Assembly: GCF_000368065.1 (NCBI RefSeq)
Contig: NZ_KB851200.1
Coordinates: 1,667,204 to 1,731,203, forward strand
Direction: 5' to 3'
From: Acinetobacter seifertii
GTDB taxonomy: Bacteria; Pseudomonadota; Gammaproteobacteria; Pseudomonadales; Moraxellaceae
DNA length: 64,000 nt
Shown in pieces: positions 19,123 to 30,798 of this stretch; the stretch's first letter is position 1; each line of letters begins with the position of its first letter. A program made the position numbers and the translations under genes. The notes below the pieces were generated by a model. That model saw only the letters and a list, made by a program, of their open reading frames with translations. It ran no database searches and had not been told where the DNA came from.

Positions 19123-20082
19123 TTATTCACCCAAAAAAGTCTGTCTAAATAGTTTTAAACCTTGATTTAAACTTAATTGGCGTTGGCATAAAGATTGTTC
19201 TAGCGTAGCTAAACCAGCATTTTGTTCCAAATAAGTATCAATCCATTGAGCTTCTATTAAAGAAACCCAATGTTTACTATCCATATTCTGAGTAAAAATA
19301 TCGCTAAGAGCTAAAATATCCGCACCCTGAAAACCAAAGAATAATACTGGCTGCTCTCGATGTAACAATCCAATCAAGACTTCAGTATTATGTTGTCTTA
19401 AAAAACGACAAATGATACTGACCCAGAATGCGGCTATTTCATAACAATAAGCAGGATTGTTAATCGGCAAAATCAGCACTTTATTTAAGCGACTGGTTCC
19501 ATTTTGTAAAATTGGCTGCAGTAATAATCCTAGCCCAATCATACTTTGAGCTAATTCATAAATATTCAGCTTCATTAACTGAGCAAATGAATGCATTGTA
19601 TGGTTTTCATAAAAACCGACACATTCACGTTCAGATAAAACTTGAATTTGATTTGGTAAATGATTGAGCTTACCAAATAATAAGTCAGAATCTTTAATAC
19701 CTCTTAAAGCACGATTATTTTGAAATAAATCGACTAAAACATGCTTATAACTATAAGGTGCATATAATAAATTTTCGTAAGGTAAATCAATCTCAAGTAA
19801 ATGACTGAGTACCATTGGAAAAGCTCGACCTGAACTGTCTTCGCTCGCCAGTAAATTTGCAGCTAAAAACATATTCTCTTGTGGATTTGCAATGAAGAAG
19901 TCCAATGGAGGCAACGTACCATATGCCTCTTTGAACGTAGTCGATTGCATTGCATATTCCAGCGCTTCTGTAATCCACTGGTCAAGCACCTGTATTAAGG
20001 CATATTGACCCTTTGTTTTTAAGAAATCACCGCGTGCCGGACTTTTCCCATAATACAGAGGAGTTGTTTTTAATGTATGCAT
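19123..20082 (-). CDS. tagF: T6SS-associated protein TagF
   Basis: 319 residues, DUF2094/TagF family. Opening [17 protein letters not shown] and the [14 protein letters not shown] area are typical. TagF proteins act as post-translational repressors of T6SS assembly in other species, by binding Fha or the membrane complex. No Fha, PpkA or PppA gene is present here, so TagF must work without that phosphorylation circuit. It lies between tssM and tagN. Confidence 0.9.
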   Translation of the reverse strand: MHTLKTTPLYYGKSPARGDFLKTKGQYALIQVLDQWITEALEYAMQSTTFKEAYGTLPPLDFFIANPQENMFLAANLLASEDSSGRAFPMVLSHLLEIDLPYENLLYAPYSYKHVLVDLFQNNRALRGIKDSDLLFGKLNHLPNQIQVLSERECVGFYENHTMHSFAQLMKLNIYELAQSMIGLGLLLQPILQNGTSRLNKVLILPINNPAYCYEIAAFWVSIICRFLRQHNTEVLIGLLHREQPVLFFGFQGADILALSDIFTQNMDSKHWVSLIEAQWIDTYLEQNAGLATLEQSLCQRQLSLNQGLKLFRQTFLGE

Positions 20083-20119
20083 TAGACCTCCTCCTTTAAT
20101 GTTGAGGTTATTTTCCCTG

Positions 20120-23100
20120 TCATGGCTTAACTCCCGCAGCTGGTTGAGTTGCAGCAGGTTGTGTTAATGCAGCAACTGGATTTGCAGGTTTCGCAGGAGC
20201 AGCTGCCTGAGCTGGTGCTTGCTGCGCCGATACAACACGGGCAGCTTTATCAGCAGTAACTTTGTCAACCAATTGCATACCAGAGTAACCGCGACTTGAA
20301 CCAATACTGCCTGAGTTACTACTAATAAGACGGAAGTTCATTTTCACAAACAATGATGGATCCGTCTTACTGCGCCAAAGCATTTCGAACCCACCGTTCT
20401 GCTCTTTACGCTGTGCACTATCAATTAAGCGGTTAATACCATATTCACCTGGTTCATCAAAAATCGTATGCGTTTGACCTTGTAAATCTACAGCCGTAAT
20501 ACGCGCACCAGGAATACTGCCTTGATTTGGCCAAATAAAGTTAACCCATTGCTGTACACCATTTTCATAAGTCATACGCTGACCATCAATATCAACGGTA
20601 TATGAAAGCAATTGCGGGTTTTGAATTGGGTAGAACTGGAAGTTAGACTGATTCGTTGCTGGAGCCGCTGGTGCTTGACTATTTAATTCCCCAGTTGCCA
20701 TACCATTTGTAGGTGCAACATAGCGCTGGAAATTCATCACAAATTGCGGGTTTAAACTAATACCCAAATCTTTCCATGTTTTTGAAGTTAAGGTATAGCC
20801 GCGACGAATAACAAATGGGTCTAAGCTCTCTTTAACAAAACGGGAAATGCTACCGTTTTCACCAAGAATTTGACCAATTTCACTACTTGTTGCTTGTAAA
20901 GAAGCGGATGAGTTAAATGGATATTTCTTAGCAAGATTTGTAGTAAATGGCTGGTACGCTTGCATAACCCAAAGTTTATTAATTTCATCTTGTGTAGGCG
21001 TAATTAAACTTTCAAAGGCTTGTGTAAGAGGACTCACCACTAATTTTTGTAAAAGTTGCTGATCAATTTCACTGAAACCAACCGCCATTTTTTCATCTAC
21101 AATTTTTTGAGTCTGATTAAATACCGATGTCTGCTCATTTAGGGTTTGCTTAACCAATGTCATTGCACTTGGTCCAACCTCACCCGCATTTTTAAGTTCA
21201 TTAAACTTACTACGTACCAAAGCAAGATTCGTCATATATTCATCAAGTAAAGATTTACCTTGTTGATCATCACGCTTACGAACCAACTGATAGAACATTT
21301 GATATTCTTGAGAAATAGCACCTTGAGCATTAGCAACTGCTTGATTTGCTAATTGTTTATCATCACGGTTTAAGACTTTACGTTTAAACCATGCAACAAA
21401 TCCTTTTTGAGGAGCAGCTAACTCCGCTTGAACAACTGGATTGTCCCAATTTGTTTCAATAGCTACACGTTCAATAAGAGTGCGAATTGGCGAATTTTGT
21501 GGCTCACCTAATACATCAATATTTTTGACTTGCTGAGCAAATTGATTTGCTTTTGCATAGTGAATACCACTTAAGAATTTTCTCCATTCCGCAATATATT
21601 CTTGCTTATAAAGTGCTGTCAGCTGCTTTCTAATTTGCTCTGGGCTACCCGAGAAAGTTAAGTCATCAGATTGACGACTATTAAGCACCCAGTCTTTACT
21701 ATCTGTAGGCTTATCTGCTGCTTCCTCAATGGCTTTTTCTACATAGTCATTCCAAGCTTTTTGAGTAAATACACCTGGTAATGCATAGCTGCCCAATACA
21801 ACATTTTTATTTGCCTCACCAACAATTTGACTTACTGTCAAAGCTGGGAAGCGAACAGCAGCACGCATTTTAATTTCGTTATAAACACGATCACGTGCTG
21901 GCATACCTCTAATCACAGAGAGTAATACTTGACGTGTCTGATCAACTAATTGAGAGTCAGCATCCAAAATCGGGAATTGTTTGTCATTTGCTAATGTCAT
22001 TGCATACGACAAGATCTGTTCAGCTTCCTGAATCATATCTGCACGTGGCATTTGCCCTTTATTGGCATCAAGCCAAGAACGCCAGAAACGCGTTACCTGA
22101 TCACTTAAATGACTTGCATCCATATACTGTGGATTACTCATCATTAAATATGCTTTTAATGCATTATAAGCATCTTGAGGATTGGTATCTGAAGGCTCTA
22201 GATATTGCTGAGTTTGAGCAGTTTGCTTAATCTCTACATTGGTATGATTAGCTTTTAAAGTCGCTTCGTTATTTTTTACACGTTGCAAATACTGAGCAAT
22301 ATTTTGCTGAGTAGGTGTTAAAACAATTTGTTTAACGCCTTTTAAGTATTCAGCTTTTAATTTTTCACGTAACTCATTGCCTTGATATAAACCAAAGCTA
22401 AATTTTAGAGGTCTATTTTCATCAAACTCATCTAATTGTTGTAGACGTCTTTGTAAAATAAGTAGGGCTTCCAATTGAGTTGATAATTGTTGGCTTGAAC
22501 CCTTCTCTAATTGAACTACTTTATTTAAATCAGCTTGAACTTCAGAAATAAGCTGTTGGTTATTGCGATACGACCAAACCCATACACCCAGAATAATTGA
22601 AACACCCGCTAAAGCACCGATAAATGCAATGTAGCGTTGACGTTTTCTGCTTGTATTAACATGCTGTTTAACTAAATCTTTATCTTTTAAAATGACTTCG
22701 GAAAATAAGCCTTTTAAGAAATAACCATGGTTAGGTGTTGTTTTTAATTGATCTCTTACTTCATTTTGAGCAATTTGAGAAAGCTGAAATTCTTGTGCAA
22801 TTTGCTCAGTCATTGGACTTTCTATTACACCTTCTTGTAAGGCACTTGTGAAATAGAAACCACGGAAAACTGGCTGGAACTGGTAAGGATTATCTTCAAA
22901 CAGTGTTGCAATAAAGGTTTTTAACGCAGGCTTTAATGTTTTAAATTCTAATGGGAAAGTCATCACACTCGGTGAGATATTTTGAGAGTGTCGACGGCTA
23001 AGATGAGTCGAGCTCACCCCTTTTAAACCATCGTAAAGAATAGTGTAATGTTTCTCAAAAAGATCTACCGCATTATGAGAAGAGTTTTGCTCGTACGGTA

Positions 23101-23959
23101 ATGTTGCACCCCATGCCTGATTATATTCTTGGACTTCATAGAATTCGAAAAATTCGGTAAAACCCGCAATCAAATCCATTTTTGAAAAGACTAAATAAAC
23201 AGGCACTACAACTTCTAAACGCTCAGTTAAATCTTGAATACGAGCACGTAAATTTTTAGCGAGCTTCAATGAGTGTTCAGGGCTTTGGCTCACCAGTTCA
23301 GCAATACTTACAATAAGAATTAAGCCATTTACTGGAGCTTTAGAACGGTTTTTCTTTAATATATTTAAAAAACCTAACCACTCTGAATGATCTTCGCTAT
23401 ATACCGAATAACGACCAGCCGTATCTAATAAAATACCCTCTGTAGAAAAGAACCAGTCACAATTACGGGTACCACTTAAACCAGCCGAAACCATTTTTTG
23501 ATGGGTTTCTTCAAAAGGGAACTTTAAACCAGAATTATAGATCGCAGAACTTTTACCAGCGGCTGGGTTACCAATAACCATATACCATGGCAATTCATAT
23601 AATGCTGCATTACCCTTCTTATCGCCTAACTTTGACTTACGAATCAATTGAATAGATTCTTTCATTTGTTGGCTGATAAGTTGCAGTTCTTCTTTATCTT
23701 TATTTTTGCCGTACTCTGCTTGAGTATCTTTTTCAATTGCTTCAGCAAGCTCTTCACCTTGAACCGCATGCTTCTTGCGCTGAATTAGCCAATAAATTCC
23801 ATAAACAATGAGCCCTAAAGCATATGCAGATGCTAAAGCCCAAAATATATGGCGAGGAATTGAAGTATAGGAAGACATCAATGCCACGAACAATGACAAG
23901 GCGATAATTGCTTTAGGATTCGTGATGTACTGCCACAAGTAGCCTAAAATTGTATGCAT
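20120..23959 (-). CDS. tssM: T6SS membrane complex protein TssM (IcmF)
   Basis: 1279 residues. Two membrane helices are in the first 60 residues; the cytoplasmic GTPase-like domain has Walker [10 protein letters not shown] at about 130-138; a third helix lies near 445-465 ([20 protein letters not shown]); a long periplasmic region follows, with the IcmF C-terminal domain and an alanine/proline-rich end. It forms the trans-envelope channel with TssL. No TssJ lipoprotein gene is in the cluster; AsaA, encoded directly upstream, is a known Acinetobacter partner of TssM stability. Confidence 0.95.
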   Translation of the reverse strand: MHTILGYLWQYITNPKAIIALSLFVALMSSYTSIPRHIFWALASAYALGLIVYGIYWLIQRKKHAVQGEELAEAIEKDTQAEYGKNKDKEELQLISQQMKESIQLIRKSKLGDKKGNAALYELPWYMVIGNPAAGKSSAIYNSGLKFPFEETHQKMVSAGLSGTRNCDWFFSTEGILLDTAGRYSVYSEDHSEWLGFLNILKKNRSKAPVNGLILIVSIAELVSQSPEHSLKLAKNLRARIQDLTERLEVVVPVYLVFSKMDLIAGFTEFFEFYEVQEYNQAWGATLPYEQNSSHNAVDLFEKHYTILYDGLKGVSSTHLSRRHSQNISPSVMTFPLEFKTLKPALKTFIATLFEDNPYQFQPVFRGFYFTSALQEGVIESPMTEQIAQEFQLSQIAQNEVRDQLKTTPNHGYFLKGLFSEVILKDKDLVKQHVNTSRKRQRYIAFIGALAGVSIILGVWVWSYRNNQQLISEVQADLNKVVQLEKGSSQQLSTQLEALLILQRRLQQLDEFDENRPLKFSFGLYQGNELREKLKAEYLKGVKQIVLTPTQQNIAQYLQRVKNNEATLKANHTNVEIKQTAQTQQYLEPSDTNPQDAYNALKAYLMMSNPQYMDASHLSDQVTRFWRSWLDANKGQMPRADMIQEAEQILSYAMTLANDKQFPILDADSQLVDQTRQVLLSVIRGMPARDRVYNEIKMRAAVRFPALTVSQIVGEANKNVVLGSYALPGVFTQKAWNDYVEKAIEEAADKPTDSKDWVLNSRQSDDLTFSGSPEQIRKQLTALYKQEYIAEWRKFLSGIHYAKANQFAQQVKNIDVLGEPQNSPIRTLIERVAIETNWDNPVVQAELAAPQKGFVAWFKRKVLNRDDKQLANQAVANAQGAISQEYQMFYQLVRKRDDQQGKSLLDEYMTNLALVRSKFNELKNAGEVGPSAMTLVKQTLNEQTSVFNQTQKIVDEKMAVGFSEIDQQLLQKLVVSPLTQAFESLITPTQDEINKLWVMQAYQPFTTNLAKKYPFNSSASLQATSSEIGQILGENGSISRFVKESLDPFVIRRGYTLTSKTWKDLGISLNPQFVMNFQRYVAPTNGMATGELNSQAPAAPATNQSNFQFYPIQNPQLLSYTVDIDGQRMTYENGVQQWVNFIWPNQGSIPGARITAVDLQGQTHTIFDEPGEYGINRLIDSAQRKEQNGGFEMLWRSKTDPSLFVKMNFRLISSNSGSIGSSRGYSGMQLVDKVTADKAARVVSAQQAPAQAAAPAKPANPVAALTQPAATQPAAGVKP

Positions 23960-23989
23960 TCTATTCTCGTTCTAAGTTCAAAGTTTAAA

Positions 23990-25402
23990 TTAGCTATTCA
24001 ACACCATCGCATCATCTTCTGAATTTTCAGTGACACTCTGCACAAAGGTATGTGCTGACACCGTATTTTCTCCAGAGACAAAAGGAACGATATGTTCAGG
24101 AAAATGCATACTGAGCATAAAGCCATAAATATCAACTAAATGCTGGGTATGCCCCAATGAAGATTTCACATAAATAAAGTGATGTGGTTCAACAGAAGTT
24201 TGTGTAAATTGCTGCTGCAAATGCTTCGCTGCTTTTATATCTGTCTGATCTGAAAGAATAAGTACATATGGCTCTTCCCCTGCGTACTGAGGTAATTCAT
24301 TTAAGTTCAAAGTATTAAGAACTTTTGCTGTTTTTTCTTGACCAATTACTACTTTTAAATTTTTAGCGGGTTCAAGTTCTTCAATTTTTAAAGAGGGATC
24401 TGCAATAAGGCAGCTTGCCGCGAACTCCGCTGGAATATAGTCCTTAACCATCCAAGACTTTTCATCAATCAGGTCTTGATCTATTTCTGAATCAACAGCA
24501 AGCACGAGAAAAACTTCATGCTCTTTCTTTTGAATACGTTTTAATAAATGAATAAATTCTTGATAAGCCACCCGCTCTCCCAAAAAGTGATATTCGATAT
24601 GAACTTTTTGGGAAATAATGCCAACTTCAGTAAAGAATTCTAAAATCAAATCATTACTTTGCTCATCATTCCATATATGCAATAAATCCTCTGGAAGAAG
24701 AATGTGTAAATTCAGTCGATTTAAACGATGTACTTCAACTACAGGTGTTTCTGTATCTTCATATTCAGAATTTGGGTCAACCCATGCAGGATGCATGTGA
24801 TATTCACGGATCTGATGAGATTCATAAAATAAAATTGAGCGCTTTAAATGTTCAGCCAAGCGATACAAATTCTCTATATTTTGTTCTAGTTGCTGTCTTA
24901 TTAAAGACATAATACGAACTTGTCTTGGTGAAGCTGCGTATTGAAAATCCTCTTCACTCGACTCAGCTAAATCTTTAATTCGATAAGATAGAAGAGGCAA
25001 TCCATAAGAATTTAACAACTGATCATCAAGTTCTGGGCTTTTGAAATCTTGTATTTCTTCAATAATCGTTTCATTCTCACCTAAAGCATGTATAGCGAAA
25101 GCAGAGTAAATATGAAAATCTAGCTGTTCTAAAGGCTGATCAGGTGTAGTCGTTTGTTTTTGGCTATCATCATCTTGACTTTGATTTTCAGCATTCTCTT
25201 TCTTTTCTTTATAGCTTTTATAAGCACTATAAGTCAGCCAAGGCGATAAAATCGCCAGTGTAATGATTGCCGGTAACAAAAGAAAATAAAGGAAAAAATC
25301 TCCTTTATCAGGGTTATATTGAACATCACGCCAGTAGAAAATAATCAATCCACTAACAATTGTAAAAATAGCGATGAATGAGAGTAATATTTTTTTAATC
25401 AT
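23990..25402 (-). CDS. asaA: AsaA, Acinetobacter T6SS-associated protein
   Basis: 470 residues. Two N-terminal membrane helices (about 4-24 and 38-60) enclose a short loop; a charged acidic/Q-rich linker (about 66-95) leads to a large soluble domain. The family is restricted to Acinetobacter-type clusters and AsaA is reported to be needed for full T6SS activity and TssM stability. Its ATG overlaps the tssG stop by four bases (ATGA), so the two are coupled. No enzymatic motif is recognised. Identification rests on position and architecture. Confidence 0.82.
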   Translation of the reverse strand: MIKKILLSFIAIFTIVSGLIIFYWRDVQYNPDKGDFFLYFLLLPAIITLAILSPWLTYSAYKSYKEKKENAENQSQDDDSQKQTTTPDQPLEQLDFHIYSAFAIHALGENETIIEEIQDFKSPELDDQLLNSYGLPLLSYRIKDLAESSEEDFQYAASPRQVRIMSLIRQQLEQNIENLYRLAEHLKRSILFYESHQIREYHMHPAWVDPNSEYEDTETPVVEVHRLNRLNLHILLPEDLLHIWNDEQSNDLILEFFTEVGIISQKVHIEYHFLGERVAYQEFIHLLKRIQKKEHEVFLVLAVDSEIDQDLIDEKSWMVKDYIPAEFAASCLIADPSLKIEELEPAKNLKVVIGQEKTAKVLNTLNLNELPQYAGEEPYVLILSDQTDIKAAKHLQQQFTQTSVEPHHFIYVKSSLGHTQHLVDIYGFMLSMHFPEHIVPFVSGENTVSAHTFVQSVTENSEDDAMVLNS

Positions 25403-26397
25403 ATTTGCTCTCCAATAAGGCTATAACATGTTTCATGGCTATGTGTGCTAGGCTTGCGAGATATTAAAAAAGCACCTTGCCCTAAGCCACTTTCTTGGCT
25501 TTGAGTTAGGCGAACAGGTTGTATTTCCGACTCATCCAGTATCAATCTTAAATCGATTGATAGAGTCGGACTGCACCATGTTTCTACAATTTTTTTGAGC
25601 TTTAAACTAAGCTCTTGATGAGGTAAAAACTTTAAATATTGCTGACGCTTAAGCGGACCAATCTGAATCTCAATTTTTCCATCAATTTGTTGAATCGTTT
25701 CTCCACAAAACGTATTTATACCAAGTAAGCTAGGTTGGCTTCCGCCCAAAGTTGTTAACTGATCACTTGCCAACTTAAATGATTCTTGCATGAACTCTTT
25801 AATTGTAATTTCATGCTTAAATATACAACTCAACATAGTCTTCAAAGCATGAACAGTATTATTTTGCCCCTGCATTAAGCCTGAAAATTCGGCAAAATAT
25901 TCATCTAAATCTTGTTGTTGATGTTGTGATCTAACATAACCAGTTAAAGCATGCAGAATATCTAAATAATCATTTTTATTTTCTATTTCATATCGCACAG
26001 GCAAGTGATAAGTGATACTTGACTCTACATACTGACTCGTTAACTTATGATTAAATAAACTCAAAAACTCTTTAGTTTCAGCACGTTGCTGCCGTGGAGC
26101 CTGCTTAATTTTATTTGTATATGTATAAGGTAACGCACCTTGTATACCAGTAAGACCAACGATCAAGTTTGTTAAATGAACACGCTCTTCTACTAATTCT
26201 AAACTTTCAATCTCAGTGGCCGGAAAGTTTAAGTTAAATGAGGTCTCAAACTTAAAATGATCAGTCCACGACGAAGAAGCATCATTAGCTGGGCTATGAC
26301 GCAACAACCTTGTTGCTTGAATAAATTCAAAAGATTTAGGGCGTTGAAATAACTCAGCCGTTATAGAAGAGTCTTGCCACCAACGTTCTGACTGCAT
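25399..26397 (-). CDS. tssG: T6SS baseplate protein TssG
   Basis: 332 residues, DUF1305/VasB family. The FEFIQATRLLRHSPA and LTGIQGALPYTYT motifs (GxxGxLP-type) mark TssG. It forms the baseplate wedge with TssE, TssF and TssK. Cytoplasmic. Downstream of tssF by 29 bases and overlapping asaA. Confidence 0.93.
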   Translation of the reverse strand: MQSERWWQDSSITAELFQRPKSFEFIQATRLLRHSPANDASSSWTDHFKFETSFNLNFPATEIESLELVEERVHLTNLIVGLTGIQGALPYTYTNKIKQAPRQQRAETKEFLSLFNHKLTSQYVESSITYHLPVRYEIENKNDYLDILHALTGYVRSQHQQQDLDEYFAEFSGLMQGQNNTVHALKTMLSCIFKHEITIKEFMQESFKLASDQLTTLGGSQPSLLGINTFCGETIQQIDGKIEIQIGPLKRQQYLKFLPHQELSLKLKKIVETWCSPTLSIDLRLILDESEIQPVRLTQSQESGLGQGAFLISRKPSTHSHETCYSLIGEQI

Positions 26398-26426
26398 TGG
26401 TATAACTCCTGCTGAGATGAATAATC

Positions 26427-28172
26427 CTAAACCACCAAATCAACAAAACTATTAATTTGAACCTTTAAATTAAAAACACGACTTAATAGTTGACTAAAAA
26501 TATATAAGCTATGCCCTCTAAACACTGATGAATCAATTTGTAATTCAGCTTTTACCCCTCTCACAAACATTGGAAATGGTTTGCCATCTACAAGTTTATG
26601 GGTAAGTGAAAATTCTAATTTTTTAACTGACTCAATAATTAAATAATTTTCTTTTGACTGCGGTAAGTTATATAAAGCCAACAGCTCTTTAACATGAGAA
26701 ACAGCATCCCCTTTCATAAGCGCTAAGCTATTTAATGAAAGATGCGAAATCACACGCCATTGCTCACTTTGGCCTTGTTCAAACTTATAAGGCTTTGTTG
26801 GCCGTTTTAAAACAATGGCACGTCTAGCCAAGCTACTATCATTTAAATTTAATACGTTATTAGACTGTCCCAGTGCTTCATGAGGCAAGTCACGGTTTGA
26901 ACATAATAATTTGGTGCTAATAAAATCTGAACGTGTTGAAAATGGATTTAGATTTTTAGAAATAATGGAATAGCCCATTTCAACAAAATTAGACTGTAAC
27001 TTTTGATAATTCACTGAATAAAAAAAGCGAGCTGTATCATTGTGATAATGGCTCATCGCAAAAAATGGTAAAACAGGAACATAGCTTTCTTCCTGATTTG
27101 TTTTTTCACGCACCATATTCATCTCAAGTATTGAATATACTTGATAAAATTCAGGATGGTGAGCGTCTGTAACGAGTGAATATTCGAGTTGCTTATGAAC
27201 TATTTTTTGAGGTTCCGCATATTTTTCAAACAGGTTGATTACTGGGGTAGTAAACAATTTAAAGTTTGCAATATTTAATTCAGAATAGTTTCTAACAACG
27301 GCTTGATCGTTTAAATTTAATTTAAAATGAATTAAAAGCTCAAATTCAGATACTTGCTGAGGTACAGTCTTTAAAAAATCTAAATTGAGTTTAAGATAGC
27401 TAAACTTTTCTGGGAAACAAAAATATTCCATCAACAAGCGATAAGCATGATGCGTATGTTGATCGAGAGGTAATAAACTTTCTTGTTCAGAAAAACCTAT
27501 TAACTCGAATGGATTCTTACCCAACTCGACAATCGTTTGACCATGTTTAACCGCAAAACTGGTCCCTTTTTTGAAAATACTATCAAGTACTTGTAAAGGA
27601 AAATTGGAGATAGCATCCAAATAAATAGGAAGCTTCTCATGAATTAAGCATGCATGAGCACTATTGAAAATTTCAAATTTAAGGTTCAACGTCGCATTTT
27701 GGTTTAAATGCATATGTGCACTAGGTGTAGTTTTAAAATCTAAACCACTTAAATGAATAGGTAGTAATTTAACATCTTGAGTTGTATTAAACTCACACTG
27801 TACTCCCTTGAAACTACGAGATTTCAAAACGGTATGGTCAGGTACAAGATGAGGCTCTGTAAGCTGTTTAATTTTATTAATATCTTCAAAGCTAACAACT
27901 GAACAAGCAGGAAAATGACGCAAGTATTGAGGAAACATCACCTCAAATAAAGAACGAGTAAAAACATCATAACTGTCTGTAAGTTTTTTATCGATTCGAG
28001 CGGCAATCAGCGAAAAAGCCTGTATCAGACGTTCAATATGCGGGTCATCAATTTGCTCTTGATTTAAAGATAAGCGCTGAGCAATTTTTGGATATTTTTG
28101 GGCAAATTCTCGAGATTGCTGACCAAATTCTTGTAATTGTTTTTCATAAAACGGTAAAAGCTCTTCTATCAC
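26427..28172 (-). CDS. tssF: T6SS baseplate protein TssF
   Basis: 581 residues, VasA/DUF879 family. The opening LPFYEKQLQEFGQQSREFAQKYP and the DPHIERLIQAFSLIAARI segment are diagnostic. Two copies bind one TssG in each wedge. Normal length, no membrane segment. It is 16 bases downstream of tssE. Confidence 0.95.
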   Translation of the reverse strand: MIEELLPFYEKQLQEFGQQSREFAQKYPKIAQRLSLNQEQIDDPHIERLIQAFSLIAARIDKKLTDSYDVFTRSLFEVMFPQYLRHFPACSVVSFEDINKIKQLTEPHLVPDHTVLKSRSFKGVQCEFNTTQDVKLLPIHLSGLDFKTTPSAHMHLNQNATLNLKFEIFNSAHACLIHEKLPIYLDAISNFPLQVLDSIFKKGTSFAVKHGQTIVELGKNPFELIGFSEQESLLPLDQHTHHAYRLLMEYFCFPEKFSYLKLNLDFLKTVPQQVSEFELLIHFKLNLNDQAVVRNYSELNIANFKLFTTPVINLFEKYAEPQKIVHKQLEYSLVTDAHHPEFYQVYSILEMNMVREKTNQEESYVPVLPFFAMSHYHNDTARFFYSVNYQKLQSNFVEMGYSIISKNLNPFSTRSDFISTKLLCSNRDLPHEALGQSNNVLNLNDSSLARRAIVLKRPTKPYKFEQGQSEQWRVISHLSLNSLALMKGDAVSHVKELLALYNLPQSKENYLIIESVKKLEFSLTHKLVDGKPFPMFVRGVKAELQIDSSVFRGHSLYIFSQLLSRVFNLKVQINSFVDLVV

Positions 28173-28188
28173 AACACACCCACTACGC

Positions 28189-28665
28189 TTAAGTTCTCGC
28201 TGAAATTACATACTGCTGCGTTGTTGGTTTTAACAATGCATCAAATACAACAGGTTCATATAGAGGGTGAATATTTAGATAAGCCTGAATACTTAAACAT
28301 AAGGCGCCCATATTATGTCCACCTAACAACATCTCTACCCGTATTTGTCTTAGCCGAGGTTCATGAGCTGCTATTGATTGCTCAATGGATTGACAGATTT
28401 TATCCCGATCCAGAGGATTGGCTGTAGAAAGCCCAACAAAATCAATAATCCCGAACTGAAGTATCGATTTTTTTACAAGCGGATAGTCATCAACCACATG
28501 ATCTAACTTTGCTACCCGACTATTGAGCAAGTCTTCTAAATCGTTTGCGACTGATTCTCTTAATTGCTGAATAGAAAGACCTTTTGCATAATCTTCACTT
28601 TCTGGAATTAAGCGATCAAATAAAGTTGAACGAAATCCGTATGGATAAAGCCGATCTAAGTTCAT
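28189..28665 (-). CDS. tssE: T6SS gp25-like baseplate protein TssE
   Basis: 158 residues with the GPW/gp25 lysozyme-like fold. SIQQLRESVANDLEDLLNSR and the conserved FGIIDFVGLS region are visible, and RLRQIRVEM near 110. It nucleates sheath assembly on the baseplate. Separated from hcp by 98 bases that contain a weak inverted repeat GAGGCT (28700) / AGCCTC (28736), possibly a processing or partial termination point after the highly expressed hcp. Confidence 0.93.
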   Translation of the reverse strand: MNLDRLYPYGFRSTLFDRLIPESEDYAKGLSIQQLRESVANDLEDLLNSRVAKLDHVVDDYPLVKKSILQFGIIDFVGLSTANPLDRDKICQSIEQSIAAHEPRLRQIRVEMLLGGHNMGALCLSIQAYLNIHPLYEPVVFDALLKPTTQQYVISART

Positions 28666-28763
28666 TCGAGTTCACAACAAAGCATATTTAGAGACAGCAG
28701 AGGCTAACTTTGGAGCCTGTAAATTATTTTGTGTCAGCCTCCACCAAATATTCACTTAAATAA

Positions 28764-29267
28764 TTAAGCTGCGTAAGAAGCTGTATTATTAGAAAGTGAC
28801 CATTTCTTAGTAACAGCACCTTTAGCAGTACCGTTAATATCTTGTTGGTTATAAGTCCATTCAACAGCAGCATATTTCAAGCCAAATGCTTCTGTAGGAA
28901 CGCCTTCTTCGTTAACAGTTGGAGTCACACTAGAAACTAGAACGTGCTTCAATTTGATTTGTAAGTACTTGATACGTTTATCGCCATTTGCACGATAAAA
29001 GTCGATTTGTACTTCATCAAATGTATAACCAGCTGAACATGCTTCCCATAGTTTCGGGCTAGTAGCATCTAAGTCTTTCACGAAAACCATGTCAGAATGT
29101 TCAACACGTTCAGCAGTGTGGCCACCTACGCTACTTGAAGTAGCAGATTTAGGTTGACGAATGTTATGAGACCAAGAGTTAACTTCTAACCAACCTTTGT
29201 GCTCAGAATCACGAGATTCTCCATCAACTTTGTATTTACCGCGAAACTCAACGTATATATCTTTCAT
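28764..29267 (-). CDS. hcp: T6SS inner tube protein Hcp (TssD)
   Basis: 167 residues. MKDIYVEFRG, the KGWLEVNSWSHNI motif and EHSDMVFVKDLDATSP are the Hcp1 signature. Hexameric rings stack into the expelled tube. Full length with no C-terminal effector extension. Ribosome site AGGAAAG is clear. It lies third among the core tss genes, after tssC, with 49 bases between them. Confidence 0.96.
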   Translation of the reverse strand: MKDIYVEFRGKYKVDGESRDSEHKGWLEVNSWSHNIRQPKSATSSSVGGHTAERVEHSDMVFVKDLDATSPKLWEACSAGYTFDEVQIDFYRANGDKRIKYLQIKLKHVLVSSVTPTVNEEGVPTEAFGLKYAAVEWTYNQQDINGTAKGAVTKKWSLSNNTASYAA

Positions 29268-29316
29268 TTAGAACTTTCCTATTTTTAATTTAAAGTTATT
29301 CTTTAGCTGACCTTGA

Positions 29317-30798
29317 TTAATTTGAGGACTGAGGTAACTCAGTGACAAGTCGTAAAGAAACCGACAACTCATCCAGCTGGAAATGTGGTCGCAAGAAAAC
29401 CACAGATTTGTAGTGACCTGGTTGAGCAGGATCTTCTACAACTTTTACAGACGCTTCACGTAATGGGTATTGAGCTTTTGCTTCTTGAGAAGCACCGTCA
29501 TCAAGTAATACATACTGTGACAACCACTCATTTAAAAATGCTTCAACATTGCCAGCAGAAGCAAAACTACCCACTTTATCTCGCATCATTGCTTTTAAGT
29601 AATGTGCAATACGTGAAACAGCCATGATGTACTGAATTTGACTTGATAAAGCCGAGTTTGCATTGGCAGTATCATTGTCATATTTTTTAGGTTTTTGAGT
29701 TGATTGCGCACCAAAGAAAGCTGCGTAATCTGTATTTTTACAATGTACTAACGGAATAAAGCCTAGATCACTTAGCTCTTTCTCACGGCGATCTGTGATT
29801 GCAATTTCAGTTGGACATTTAAATACGACTTCACCATCTTGTGTTTTAAATGTATGGACTGGTAAACCTTCGACCAAACCACCACCTTCAACACCACGAA
29901 TAGCAGCACACCAACCATGCATATCAAATGCATTTGTTAAACGAGTACCAAAAGCATAAGCTGCGTTCATCCACAAATATTCATTGTGGTTTTCACCAGA
30001 AACATCTTCAATAAAGTTAAAGCCTTCTGTCGCAGTACCTTCTTTTGGATGATATGGGAGACGACCTAAAACATGCGGTAACGTCAATGCAACATAACGT
30101 GAATCTTCACTGTCACGGAATGAACGCCATTGTACATATTCAGCCGTTTCAAAGATTTTTGAAACATCTCTAGGACGATCAATATCTGTAAATGACTCAA
30201 GGCCTAAAATACTTGGGCTAGCCGCTGAAACAAATGGCGCATGCGCTGCTGCTGCAACATGAGAAATTTGTTCAAGCAAATACATATCAGATGGTGTACG
30301 GTCAAACTCAAAATCACCAATTAATGCTGAGTATGGTGCGCCACCAAAAGAGCCATACTCTTCTTCATAAATTTTCTTAAATAAAGTGCTTTGATCAAAG
30401 TCTGTAGCACCCTGAAAATCTTTTACCAACTCTTTCTTTGTCGTATTTAACATACGAATTTTAATGAGCGGATTTGAAGGAGTTTCTTGGCAAAAGTAAT
30501 AAAGACCACGCCACGTTGACTCAATTTTTTGAAATTGTTCATTGTGCATAATCTGACTTAACTGACTTGAAATCAGTGCATCGATTTCTGCAATACGCTT
30601 ATCAATTGATAAAGTCATATTTTCAGAAACAGTAATGGTTCCAGCCATTACTTCTTTAGCAAGTTCACCAATTAGACTTTTAGCACGCGTATGCTCTTCG
30701 TCATTTCGTGCAATACGACTTTGCTCAACAATTGAATCTAAAAGATTAACTTCTTCATTTTCAACAAGTGGCATCGCTGCTGATTGAGTATTATTCAT
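29317..30798 (-). CDS. tssC: T6SS sheath large subunit TssC (VipB)
   Basis: 493 residues from ATG 30798, which has GGAGG ten bases upstream and lies within the end of tssB; the longer frame to 30813 is not needed. Family markers: NEQFQKIESTWRGLYYFCQ, GDFEFDRTPSDMYLLEQISHVAAAAHAPFVSA (in part), and a C-terminal LRPHFQLDELSVSLRLV. It polymerises with TssB into the contractile sheath that ClpV disassembles. Confidence 0.96.
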   Translation of the reverse strand: MNNTQSAAMPLVENEEVNLLDSIVEQSRIARNDEEHTRAKSLIGELAKEVMAGTITVSENMTLSIDKRIAEIDALISSQLSQIMHNEQFQKIESTWRGLYYFCQETPSNPLIKIRMLNTTKKELVKDFQGATDFDQSTLFKKIYEEEYGSFGGAPYSALIGDFEFDRTPSDMYLLEQISHVAAAAHAPFVSAASPSILGLESFTDIDRPRDVSKIFETAEYVQWRSFRDSEDSRYVALTLPHVLGRLPYHPKEGTATEGFNFIEDVSGENHNEYLWMNAAYAFGTRLTNAFDMHGWCAAIRGVEGGGLVEGLPVHTFKTQDGEVVFKCPTEIAITDRREKELSDLGFIPLVHCKNTDYAAFFGAQSTQKPKKYDNDTANANSALSSQIQYIMAVSRIAHYLKAMMRDKVGSFASAGNVEAFLNEWLSQYVLLDDGASQEAKAQYPLREASVKVVEDPAQPGHYKSVVFLRPHFQLDELSVSLRLVTELPQSSN